Positions 44,508-54,611 of a stretch of DNA of 64,000 bases are shown one piece after another. The stretch's first letter is position 1; each line of letters opens with the position of its first letter. The notes under the pieces are model-generated. The model saw nothing but the letters and a program-made list of their open reading frames with translations. It was not told the DNA's origin and did not search any database. This DNA is from Rosistilla carotiformis (GTDB lineage: Bacteria > Planctomycetota > Planctomycetia > Pirellulales > Pirellulaceae), in the NCBI RefSeq assembly GCF_007753095.1, contig NZ_CP036348.1, positions 868,001-932,000 of the forward strand, given 5' to 3'. The position numbers and the translations under genes are program-made.

Positions 44508-45395
44508 TCAAAGCCCAAACCGCTGAGCGGAAATGAGCACCGTTCCCAGATCATTCTCTCCCGGCAGGATCTCCAGCTCAAAGATGCCGCGACGATTCAC
44601 CTCGCTCTCCCCGATCTTCAACCCACGCAAACCGGCTCTTTCGTGGTAGAGCCGAAACGCCAGTTTGACGCCTGCGGGCAGATTCTCGATTTTCAATCGT
44701 CCATGCGCGTCGGAGATCCCCGCATAGCGATGGTCCAACACCAACAACCGCGCTTTCATCCACGGATACAGCAGGCTGCCGACGGGGATCGGCGCCGGTT
44801 CGGCTCGCTGGGGATTGAGCTCCGCCCGAGCGTTGGGAGGCAACGACAGACTCTCCGCCCGATTTGCCATAAAGCCCAGCATCGTGCTGTATCCGACCAC
44901 GTCGGTGTTGACGACCGAAAGGGCATCGCCGGAGGTGATCGCCAAGACGCGAGGGACATAGTTGCAGTTGACGTTAGCCAATTCAAAGGCTTTGCCGCCG
45001 GCGACCGCATCGGGATGGACCGCTGGCAACGCCCGGCCGCCAGGCCCTTCATACGCATAGACGACCAGATCGCGAATCCCTTTATCGATCGTGTTGACGA
45101 CCAAGCTTTCGTCGATCATTGTCGGATCGCCACAAAACCCTTCGCCCACGCGATCGGCAATCCGTTGGGGCTGAGGCGGGACGCCGTCGTAGACAAACCG
45201 AATCGTCAGGTCGCCCCAGCGATCGGCGTCATCGGAGAGCGCCGGGCCAGCAAAGCCGACCAAGAGCGTGAGCCAGGCGAGTCCCAGAGAGCGCAACGGC
45301 AGAATGCGACCGCATAGGCGGGCGCAAGAAAAAACCGGCAGCCGCCGCGATCGCGGTGACTGCCGGTTGCTAATTCGCAGAATGCGGAGATTCAC
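44508..45395 (-). CDS. Cupredoxin-like paralogue lacking copper ligands
   Basis: About 295 residues, GTG start at 45395; TTG 45296 is an alternative because a terminator hairpin with U run (45333-45368) lies within the first codons. Secreted (LRSLGLAWLTLLVGFAGPALS). It is closely related to the gene at 45404-46174: WGDLTIRFVYDG, ELANVNCNYVPRVLAI, VNTDVVGYSTMLGFMAN, PAPIPVGSLLYPWMKARLLV, YAGISDAHGRLKIENLPAG. At copper-ligand sites the sister's PHIV, GHNCN, ACNIHPWM are PRVL, GYSTM, GSLLYPWM, so His and Cys ligands are gone. Likely a non-metal structural relative. Confidence 0.75.
   Translation of the reverse strand: MNLRILRISNRQSPRSRRLPVFSCARLCGRILPLRSLGLAWLTLLVGFAGPALSDDADRWGDLTIRFVYDGVPPQPQRIADRVGEGFCGDPTMIDESLVVNTIDKGIRDLVVYAYEGPGGRALPAVHPDAVAGGKAFELANVNCNYVPRVLAITSGDALSVVNTDVVGYSTMLGFMANRAESLSLPPNARAELNPQRAEPAPIPVGSLLYPWMKARLLVLDHRYAGISDAHGRLKIENLPAGVKLAFRLYHERAGLRGLKIGESEVNRRGIFELEILPGENDLGTVLISAQRFGL
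45333..45368 (-). terminator. Rho-independent terminator after cupredoxin gene
   Basis: Arms aaccggcag and ctgccggtt with an inner palindrome ccgcgatcgcgg, then a run of T on the minus strand (45329-45334). It ends the transcript of the gene stopping at 45404 and overlaps the extended start of the paralogue. Confidence 0.75.
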
Positions 45396-45403
45396 GATCG
45401 GTC

Positions 45404-46174
45404 TTAGAACAGCTTGGCGTCGAGTTCGACGGTGCCCAGATCGTTTTCGCCTGGCTTGATTTCGACTTCAAAGACGTTGCGGCGGTTAACTTCGCTGCCG
45501 GCAACTTCCAAGCCGCTCAAGCGTCCCGCAGCTTCGTGGTACAGACGGAAAGCAAGCTTGCCAGTTGGCAGGTTCTTGATAACCAAGGTGCCGCTCTCAT
45601 CCGACTTGGCAGCGTAGGGGTGTTCCAAAACGACAACCTTCGCTTGCATCCATGGGTGGATGTTGCAGGCGACAGGAATCGGAGCAGGTTCAGCGCTGTC
45701 CAACTTCACTTCCTTCGACTTCAGCGGTGGAATGGTGAAGTTCTGAGCAGCGTTGACCAAGAAGGCCAAGTTGCAGTTGTGACCGACGGGATCGGGATTC
45801 GTGACATTCAACGTGTCGCCCGCTTTGCAGATCACGATGTGTGGCTCGAAGCGGCAATTTTTGTTGGCCAGTTCGTAAGTGTTCGGATTGCCTTCCAGGT
45901 CGGGATGGATCGCAGGCAATTTAACGCCACCGCGTCCGTCGTATGCGTAGACAACAACGTTTTGAATGCCGCCATCTTTGCCAACAACCAGCGACTCATC
46001 GACCAAGTCGTGCTTGCCGCAGAACTCTTTGTCGACAGTGACGGCGATCTTGTCGGCGTCGGGGGCGGATCCTTTAAAGACGAACTTAACCTTCAGATCG
46101 CCCCATTGCTGGGCGTAAGCCGTAGTCGAAAGGAACGTGGTGGCGACAAAGGCCGAGATTATCAAAAATCGCAT
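45404..46174 (-). CDS. Cupredoxin-like blue copper protein (methylamine-utilisation type)
   Basis: About 256 residues from ATG 46174; signal peptide (MRFLIISAFVATTFLSTTAYAQ). FEPHIVICKAGDTLNVTN (His ligand), DPVGHNCNLAFLVNAA, and IPVACNIHPWMQAKVVV with Cys, His and Met in the order of type-1 copper sites. A C-terminal carboxypeptidase-regulatory-like fold (YAAKSDESGTLVIKNLP, ...FRLYHEAAGR) follows. It probably carries electrons in the periplasm. A leader hairpin with T run lies 112 bases upstream. Confidence 0.82.
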   Translation of the reverse strand: MRFLIISAFVATTFLSTTAYAQQWGDLKVKFVFKGSAPDADKIAVTVDKEFCGKHDLVDESLVVGKDGGIQNVVVYAYDGRGGVKLPAIHPDLEGNPNTYELANKNCRFEPHIVICKAGDTLNVTNPDPVGHNCNLAFLVNAAQNFTIPPLKSKEVKLDSAEPAPIPVACNIHPWMQAKVVVLEHPYAAKSDESGTLVIKNLPTGKLAFRLYHEAAGRLSGLEVAGSEVNRRNVFEVEIKPGENDLGTVELDAKLF

Positions 46175-46285
46175 GTTTCTCAGTTGCTCCGTAGATCGTG
46201 TTGCGGATTTTTTGGGGGCCGACGCACAAGCGTCTGGCTTGAGGGTCAATTCTTCTCCGTCCGAACAGCAGCGCCAAGGGCAAGT

Positions 46286-46329
46286 AAAAAGGCGCCGCCG
46301 CAGGTGTGGATTATAACTGCGACGGCGCC
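46286..46329 (-). terminator. Terminator-like hairpin in cupredoxin leader
   Basis: Arms ggcgccgccgcag (46291-46303) and ctgcgacggcgcc (46317-46329) with one mismatch, then five T on the minus strand (46286-46290), 112 bases before the cupredoxin ATG. No minus-strand gene ends before it, so it may be a leader attenuator or end an unseen small RNA. The remaining 46330-46674 holds no gene I can support. Confidence 0.5.
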
Positions 46330-46674
46330 CGATTAGAACGAGCAAATTCGAACTGCGGTTCCATCCAGGCGGGTGGGTTGTGGGGACGGAAGATCCTAGC
46401 AGTTGGCGGGCTACACCTGCATTGTACACCTTTAACGTGAAATGGAAAGACCTTACCTTCGCTGCTTCGGCGGAATGGCGACAATTCGCTGCGTGTCGCC
46501 GCTGGCGATCGCATCCTGCTGGTCAGCGGTGCCTCGACAGCTGGTGCTATCACAGAATCGCTGCGGAACGTAGGATGATCGCAATAAAAGTGCGAATCCA
46601 TCGGGAAATCGAGACGCGGATCCGCTGTGTTGGCTGAATAATTTAGAATCCCGGATGGGAGCGGAGCGAAACTG

Positions 46675-47961
46675 ATGAAAGTGTTGGTGGTTGGCAACGG
46701 CGGACGCGAACATGCGCTTGCCTGGAAGATTGGCATGAGCCCGCGTGTTTCACAGGTTTTTGTAGCCCCTGGAAACGCGGGAACCGGTGTCGACGCGACC
46801 AATGTGCCAATCGCCGCCGACGATATCCCCGGGCTTGTCAACTTTGCCCGCCAGGAATCGATCGACCTGACGGTGATCGGCCCCGAGGTTTCGTTGGTCG
46901 CCGGACTTGTCGACGCGCTGGAAGCCGCAGGGCTTCGCGCGTTTGGCCCCTCCGCCGCCGCGGCGGAACTGGAAGGGAGCAAGGTCTTCTGCAAGAACCT
47001 GCTGAAAGCGGCCGACATCCCGACCGCCGACTACCAAACCTTCCGCACCGGCGACGACGCGGCGCGGTTCATTAAAGACCGCTATCCCGAAGAGAACTGC
47101 GAAGTTCCCGTGGTCGTGAAAGCCGACGGCCTTGCGGCGGGCAAAGGGGTGATCGTCTGTTCGACTCGCGAGGAAGCATTGGACGCGATCGACCGGATCA
47201 CACGGCAGCGCGAATTTGGCGAAGCGGGCAACGAACTGATCATCGAAGACCGTTTGATCGGTCAAGAAGCGAGCATCTTGGCGATCACCGACGGCAATGC
47301 GATCGTGATGCTCCCCGCCGCTCAAGATCACAAGCCAGCTTACGACGGCGACAAAGGTCCCAACACCGGCGGCATGGGAGCTTATTGCCCGACGCCGATC
47401 GTCGATGAGAAGATGATCGAGATGATCCAAGAGAACATCATCGTCCCGACCGTTCACGCGATGAAACGCAATCGCCGTCCCTTCAAAGGCGTTCTTTACG
47501 CGGGTCTGATGATCACATCGACCGGCCCCAAGGTACTCGAATACAACGTCCGATTCGGCGATCCCGAGTGCCAGCCGCTGTTGATGCGTCTGAAGAGCGA
47601 CATCATGGACATCCTGGAAGCTGTCGCCGACGGTCGCCTGATCGATATCGATCCGCCAGAGTGGGACGAACGTCCAAGCATCTGCGTGGTGATGGCCAGC
47701 GAAGGCTATCCCGGCGACTACGTCAAAGGCCGCGAGATCTCCGGCCTGAACGACGCTGCCAAACTGAAAGATGTCAAAGTCTTCCACGCCGGCACGAAGC
47801 TGACCCAAGGATCGGTGCAAACCAACGGCGGACGCGTGTTAGGCGTGACGGCGCTTGGCAACAGCATCAGCAACGCCAAACTGCAAGCCTATACCGCGGT
47901 CAAGCAGATCCGCTGGCCCGGCGCCTGGTGCCGCAAGGACATCAGCGACAAAGCCCTTTAA
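46675..47961 (+). CDS. purD: Phosphoribosylamine--glycine ligase
   Basis: 428 residues, the normal size. MKVLVVGNGGREHALAWK start, the ATP-grasp blocks VVVKADGLAAGKGVIV and GNELIIEDRLIGQEASILAI, then DHKPAYDGDKGPNTGGMGAY and TGPKVLEYNVRFGDPECQ (metal/ATP site) are all present. It makes glycinamide ribonucleotide in purine synthesis. A repeat array starts about 60 bases after its stop. Confidence 0.97.
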   Translation: MKVLVVGNGGREHALAWKIGMSPRVSQVFVAPGNAGTGVDATNVPIAADDIPGLVNFARQESIDLTVIGPEVSLVAGLVDALEAAGLRAFGPSAAAAELEGSKVFCKNLLKAADIPTADYQTFRTGDDAARFIKDRYPEENCEVPVVVKADGLAAGKGVIVCSTREEALDAIDRITRQREFGEAGNELIIEDRLIGQEASILAITDGNAIVMLPAAQDHKPAYDGDKGPNTGGMGAYCPTPIVDEKMIEMIQENIIVPTVHAMKRNRRPFKGVLYAGLMITSTGPKVLEYNVRFGDPECQPLLMRLKSDIMDILEAVADGRLIDIDPPEWDERPSICVVMASEGYPGDYVKGREISGLNDAAKLKDVKVFHAGTKLTQGSVQTNGGRVLGVTALGNSISNAKLQAYTAVKQIRWPGAWCRKDISDKAL

Positions 47962-47999
47962 TTTGCATCGCCCCTTTCAGCAAAGGCTTCCAACGAGAC

Positions 48000-49040
48000 A
48001 CGGCATCCGCCGGCGTCGGTGTTCCCCTTCCAAACTGCGTTTGGGGGAGGGGTGAATCGCTACGACTTCACTCGCCCAGCGAAGCTGGGAGGGTCGGAAA
48101 GCGAGCGTTTAGCGACGTTTTCCGGGGAGGGCCTAAGAACATATCGGACAGGATCGACCGCCGCGCGACGCCCCTCCCCGAACTTCGCTTCGCTGGTTCG
48201 ACCCTCCCCTTCCAAACTGCGTTTGGGGGAGGGTGAAGCGTTACAACTTCGCTCGCCCAGCGAAGCTGGGAGGGTCGGAAAACGAGCGTTTAGCGACGTT
48301 TTCCGGGGAGGGCCTAAGAACACATCGGACAGGATCGACCGTCGCGCGACGCCCCTCCCCGAACTTCGCTTCGCTGGTTCGACCCTCCCCTTCCAAACTG
48401 CGTTTGGGGGAGAGGGTGAAACGCCACAGCTTCACTCGCCCAGCGAAGCAGGGAGGGTCGGATAGCGAGCGTTTAGCGACGTTTTCCGGGGAGGTCCTAA
48501 GAACACATCGGACAGGAGCGACCTCCGCGCGACGCCCCTCCCCGAACTTCGCTTCGCTGGTTCGACCCTCCCCTTCCAAACTGCGTTTGGGGGAGGGTGA
48601 AACGCTACAACTTCACTCGCCCAGCGAAGCTGGGAGGGTCGGATAACGAGCGTTTAGCGACGTTTTCCGGGGAGGGCCTAAGAACATATCGGACAGGATC
48701 GACAGCCGCGCTTCGCCCCTCCCCGAACTTCGCTTCGCTGGTTCGACCCTCCCCTTCCAAACTGCGTTTGGGGGAGGGTGAAACGCCACAGCTTCACTCG
48801 CCCAGCGAAGCTGGGACTGTCGGATAACGAGCGTTTAGCGACGTTTTCCGGGGAGGTCCTAAGAACACATCGGACAGGATCGACCGCCGCGCGACGCCCC
48901 TCCCCGAACTTCGCTTCGCTGGTTCGACCCTCCCCTTCCAAACTGCGTTTGGGGGAGGGTGAAGCGTTACAACTTCACTCGCCCAGCGAAGCTGGGAGGG
49001 TCGGAAAACGAGCGTTTAGCGACGTTTTCCGGGGAGGGCC
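48000..49040. repeat. Tandem array of ~181-bp units (about six copies)
   Basis: The block ccccttccaaactgcg recurs at 48024, 48206, 48387, 48570, 48751 and 48932, spacings 182, 181, 183, 181 and 181. Each unit holds inverted repeats: accctcccc with ggggagggt around a 16-base loop, and cccagcg/cgctggg within ctcgcccagcgaagctggg. Copies differ by scattered single bases. Long open frames here (for example 48019-48465, 48233-48646, 48778-49224) arise from the repeats and are not genes. The array separates purD from convergent sulfatase 49143-50630. Confidence 0.9.
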
Positions 49041-49142
49041 TACCCGTCGGATCGATAGGCCCAGACGTGCTCCCCGCATGACCACGGGACGCGCCAGAGC
49101 ACGATCCCCTCACTCGATTGATCGCGTCCCAATCCGCTCACC

Positions 49143-50630
49143 CTACAGATCTTTTTCGGTCGGTGGAAAGCGTTTTCGGCTGTCGCTGTCGACAGGTTTT
49201 CCCGATCGCATGTTCCACCACTGATCGGCGCGGGCGGGATCGTAGTTGGGGTTCGGAATCGGCATCCGCGCCGAGACTTCATGTCGCCAGGTCGCCAGCT
49301 TGCGACGCAGATCGGCCGCGCGGCCGGCCTTCTCTTCGACAAGGTTCTTGCTTTCGCCGATGTCCGACGCGATGTGATACAGTTCGACATCGCCGGTTCC
49401 ATCGAGATACTCGATCAGTTTCCAATCACGCTCGCGGATGCTACTGGCAGGTCGATCGTGGTGGTAGTGCGGATAGTGCCAATGCAGCGCGGTGCGCGGC
49501 AGCGTCGCATCGGGCTTCTCCAACAATGGAAGCAACGAAACGCCATCGATCGTCTGATTGGCAGGCAAGCTGCCGCCGGCCAGTTCGACAAAGGTCGGGT
49601 AGAAATCGTAGCTGATCGTCGGTTCGGCACAGACGCCACCGGCGGCAACTCCGGCGGGATATTTGACGATCAACGGCACGCGGACACCTCCCTCGTGCAA
49701 CGATCCCTTTTCGCCTTTCAGCGGTGCCAGCGAACTGACGTTGTCGTCGGCGGCGGGGCGGTAATCGTAGCGTCGATACAACCCGCCGTTATCGGAGGTG
49801 AAGACGATCATCGTCTTTTCGGTCAGCCCTTGGGCTTCGACCGCGTCGACGATCCGGCCGACCATGTCGTCGCAGTGTTCGATCATCGCGGCGTAGATCG
49901 GATTGGGCAGCTCGCGCCCCGTCGCCTTGGCTTTGTCTTGATACTTCTGCACCTTTTCGGACATCGCTCCCAGCGGGATGTGCACCGCAAAGGGAGAGAG
50001 CATCAAAAAGAAGGGCTTCGATTTGTTTTGATCGATGAAGTCGATACACAGATCGGCTTCGAAGTCGGTTCGATATTGCCCCGGCTTGGGCTTGATATCC
50101 TTGCGTCCGGCGACGCGGTATTTGCCCGGCAGGTGCGGACCGTTGATGACCGCCGAAAAGTCGTAGCCTTGGCGATCGGGGAGGAAACCGGGCGAATCCC
50201 CCAGGTGCCACTTACCGACATATCCGGTCTGATATCCCGCCTGTTTCATCGATTCGGCAACCGTGACGGTATCCAACGGCAAGGCCATCGTCGTCTGCGG
50301 CGTGATCACCCGTTCAAACGGACGCCAGTGGCCGGGGATGTGCGCGGTGATTCCAATCCGAGCTTGGTTCTGCCCCGATTGGAGCGCACATCGCGTCGGC
50401 GAACAGACCGCTCCCGCAGCATAGAAATCGGTGAATCGCATCCCTTCGGCGGCCAGTCGATCGATCCGCGGCGTGTCGACGAAATCGTTGCCGTAACAAC
50501 CGATATCGCCCCAGCCCAGATCATCGATGAAGATCAGGATCACGTTGGGCTTATCCGCGGCAAAGGCAGCCGGTGTGAAACAGACAGCTATCGCAAACAT
50601 CAGGCAACGAAGCGCATGAGCAATGGTCAT
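49143..50630 (-). CDS. Sulfatase (formylglycine type)
   Basis: 495 residues, signal peptide (ALRCLMFAIAVCFTPAAFAAD). PNVILIFIDDLGWGDIGCYG gives the Asp pair for the calcium site; CSPTR (~77) is the CxPxR site modified to formylglycine; GYVGKWHLGD and FTSDNGGLYRRYD complete the active site. It hydrolyses sulfate esters, in planctomycetes usually of algal polysaccharides, in the periplasm. A second sulfatase lies directly upstream on the same strand, and the C-terminal part is complete. Confidence 0.94.
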   Translation of the reverse strand: MTIAHALRCLMFAIAVCFTPAAFAADKPNVILIFIDDLGWGDIGCYGNDFVDTPRIDRLAAEGMRFTDFYAAGAVCSPTRCALQSGQNQARIGITAHIPGHWRPFERVITPQTTMALPLDTVTVAESMKQAGYQTGYVGKWHLGDSPGFLPDRQGYDFSAVINGPHLPGKYRVAGRKDIKPKPGQYRTDFEADLCIDFIDQNKSKPFFLMLSPFAVHIPLGAMSEKVQKYQDKAKATGRELPNPIYAAMIEHCDDMVGRIVDAVEAQGLTEKTMIVFTSDNGGLYRRYDYRPAADDNVSSLAPLKGEKGSLHEGGVRVPLIVKYPAGVAAGGVCAEPTISYDFYPTFVELAGGSLPANQTIDGVSLLPLLEKPDATLPRTALHWHYPHYHHDRPASSIRERDWKLIEYLDGTGDVELYHIASDIGESKNLVEEKAGRAADLRRKLATWRHEVSARMPIPNPNYDPARADQWWNMRSGKPVDSDSRKRFPPTEKDL

Positions 50631-50707
50631 CGAGAGTCTATGGGGTTCGGTGTTGTGGAAGGAAAGGGGGAGGGCGCTGACGGGTTTTCAGCAGGCAGTC
50701 GTGACGT

Positions 50708-52255
50708 CTATTTCATCAACTGGATCTCGACTTCGTTCTCTTGCGGAGCACCCGGCGTGCTACGTCCCCGTTCGATATATTGCGCCATCAACTGACTCAA
50801 TTGTTGAACGACTTCGGGATGGCTTTCGGCAACGTTTTTGGTTTCACCGATGTCGGTCGCCAGATCGAACAACTGCAGCGGTGGCAGCTTCTGCTTTCTT
50901 GCCGCCGGTGGACGCGGGGCGCTCCATCCGCCCGAACCGGGGCAGAACATCAGCTTCCACTTCCCTTTGCGGATCGCAAACGAACCGTTCACCGAATGGT
51001 GGACCGTCGCTTCGCGAACCGTCGGCGTGTCGGCGTCTTTCATCAACGGCAGCATGCTAACCGAATCGACGGCCGCCTCGGCGGGCAGCTTCACGCCGGT
51101 CGCCTCTGCCGCAGTCGCCAGCAGATCGGTATGGCAGATCGTTGCGTCCGAAGCGGTTCCCGCGGCGATCACGGCGGGCCAGCGCGCGATGAACGCAACC
51201 CGATGTCCTCCTTCAAACGCGTCGGCTTTGTTGCCGCGGTAGACCGAACTCGGATTGTGTCCCTTGGCCTTCAGTTCCGCAAAATCGGCTTTTGGCGTCA
51301 CACCGTTGTCGCTGGTGACGATGATCAACGTGTTTTCGGTGAGCCCCTGTTTTTCGATCGCCTGCATCACCGAACCGACGACCGAATCGACTTGCATGAC
51401 AAAATCGCCCCACTCGTTGAGACCACTCTTGTTCTGGAACGCCTCGGTCGGAATGATCGGCGTGTGGGGCGCAGGCAATGGGAAATAGAGGAAGAACGGT
51501 TTGTCGGCGGATTGTGTTTCGATGTAGTCGACGGCTCGGTCGGTCAAGCGATCCAAGACGCCGATGTGCTGGAAGTCGTCGCCGACGGGCCCTTTGCGCC
51601 AAAACTTCTTCCCGCCCGACGCAGCCACTTCTTTGGTTGGGATGTCGGTTAGGTGATCGTCTTCGATGTAGACATAAGGATGCATGTCCAGCGATGCCGA
51701 AATGCCGAAGAAGGTATCGAACCCAACCTGCAGTGGGCCGGAGGTGATCGGTTTGGCAAAGTCGATGTTGTCCCAAGGTTCCTTGGGATCATCGCTCGGT
51801 TTCTTCGCAGGATCTTTCAGCCCCCACTCTAAACCGAGGTGCCACTTGCCAACGCAGGCGGTGTTATAGCCCTGCGACTTCAGCATCGACGCGACGGTCA
51901 TCCGCCCCGAATCGATCAACGGCAGCGAGTAGCCCCAGGTGACTCCCGATTGCAACCGCGTCCGCCAACTGTAGCGGCCGGTTAGGATTCCGTAACGCGT
52001 CGGCGAACAGACGGCCGAACCGGAATGGGCGTCGTTGAAACGCATTCCCTCGGCAGCCAACCTGTTCATCGCGGGCGTGGCGATCTTGCCGTCGGGGTTA
52101 AACGCCCCCACGTCTCCGATCCCCATATCGTCGGCCAAGATGTAAACGATGTTGGGCCGCGCCGGCTCCGCCGCGTGCGCCTTGCCCGCCGTCGCGTGGC
52201 CGCCGGCATCGAGGCAACTTATCAACAGTACGACCGAAACTACGGGACATCGCAT
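50708..52255 (-). CDS. Sulfatase (arylsulfatase A-like)
   Basis: About 515 residues from ATG 52255, signal peptide (MRCPVVSVVLLISCLDAGGHATAG). ADDMGIGDVGAFNPDG metal site, CSPTRYGILTGRYSWRTR with the formylglycine Cys, GYNTACVGKWHLG and TSDNGVTPKADF. It is in tandem with the sulfatase at 49143-50630 but clearly a different subfamily (CSPTRYGI long TGRYSWR box). A GTG at 52318 would extend it without family support. Confidence 0.93.
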   Translation of the reverse strand: MRCPVVSVVLLISCLDAGGHATAGKAHAAEPARPNIVYILADDMGIGDVGAFNPDGKIATPAMNRLAAEGMRFNDAHSGSAVCSPTRYGILTGRYSWRTRLQSGVTWGYSLPLIDSGRMTVASMLKSQGYNTACVGKWHLGLEWGLKDPAKKPSDDPKEPWDNIDFAKPITSGPLQVGFDTFFGISASLDMHPYVYIEDDHLTDIPTKEVAASGGKKFWRKGPVGDDFQHIGVLDRLTDRAVDYIETQSADKPFFLYFPLPAPHTPIIPTEAFQNKSGLNEWGDFVMQVDSVVGSVMQAIEKQGLTENTLIIVTSDNGVTPKADFAELKAKGHNPSSVYRGNKADAFEGGHRVAFIARWPAVIAAGTASDATICHTDLLATAAEATGVKLPAEAAVDSVSMLPLMKDADTPTVREATVHHSVNGSFAIRKGKWKLMFCPGSGGWSAPRPPAARKQKLPPLQLFDLATDIGETKNVAESHPEVVQQLSQLMAQYIERGRSTPGAPQENEVEIQLMK

Positions 52256-52393
52256 GAACGGGTTCTCAAGACGCGGATTGGATGGAGACTTAAAATCAAG
52301 CACAGCCCCCCAAGGCACGCTTCACTGGCACATGATCGCGCATCGGGGCTCTAGGGACTTTAACCGGCTCGCCCGCCAAACTCAAGACTTTGA

Positions 52394-54100
<1,707 letters not shown>

Positions 54101-54130
54101 TTTTTTATCCCTTACAACTTTGCAAAAATC

Positions 54131-54562
54131 ATGAGCGAAGAAAACGAAGAAAAAGAACCTAAGCTGATCATCGACGACGATTGGAAAACGCAGGTTCAAA
54201 AGGAAAAGGAAGCCCTGGCGGAGAAGCAGGCAGCTGCCGAAAGCACTGCAGACGACGCCACGCCTGCGGCGAGCGAAGAGGCTTCGTCAGCGGACGACTC
54301 GCAACCCTCCGACGATATCGAACCACCTCCCGCATCGTTTGAGATGCTCGTGGCGATGCTCGGCTCCCAAGCGTTGATCTCGCTGGGCAAGGTTCCCAAC
54401 CCGATGACGGGGAAAAACGAACCGAACAAAGCGATCGCCAAGCACTACATCGACACGCTGGCGATGTTGCAAGAAAAGACCAAGCGAAATCTGACCGGCC
54501 AGGAACACGACAACCTGACGCAGACGCTGCATCAATTGCGGATGCTGTTCGTATCGATGTGA
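54131..54562 (+). CDS. DUF1844 family protein
   Basis: 143 residues; acidic low-complexity N-terminus (residues ~40-70 rich in Ala, Ser, Asp) followed by the DUF1844 core PPASFEMLVAMLGSQALISLGK and HYIDTLAMLQEKTKRNLTGQ. Small soluble proteins of unknown role, here directly after pyrG. A hairpin terminator follows immediately. Confidence 0.85.
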   Translation: MSEENEEKEPKLIIDDDWKTQVQKEKEALAEKQAAAESTADDATPAASEEASSADDSQPSDDIEPPPASFEMLVAMLGSQALISLGKVPNPMTGKNEPNKAIAKHYIDTLAMLQEKTKRNLTGQEHDNLTQTLHQLRMLFVSM

Positions 54563-54591
54563 TCGCATCGGGCAGCGATTGCCCGATGCGA
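54563..54591. terminator. Bidirectional hairpin between DUF1844 and MFS genes
   Basis: Perfect 12-bp arms tcgcatcgggca (54563-54574) and tgcccgatgcga (54580-54591), 5-base loop, between two convergent genes. Confidence 0.65.
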
Positions 54592-54611
54592 ACCGGCGGG
54601 CAATGCGACGA

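Noticed and set aside
46330-46674. Possible structured RNA (tmRNA or SRP-like) upstream of the cupredoxin hairpin
   Set aside because: No conserved tmRNA, RNase P or SRP signature could be found.
46311-47018. 235-codon minus-strand frame over purD
   Set aside because: Antisense of purD; no family similarity and disagreement with leader hairpin position.
48000-49040. CRISPR-like array
   Set aside because: Unit is 181 bp without unique spacers and no cas gene is near; copies are full-length near-identical repeats.
48019-49224. Open frames of 76-148 codons over the repeat array
   Set aside because: They are translations of the 181-bp repeats in rotating frames with identical peptides (RPSPSKLRLGEG); no independent coding signal.
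49281-50795. 504-codon plus-strand frame
   Set aside because: Antisense of the sulfatase at 49143-50630 with intact CSPTR site.
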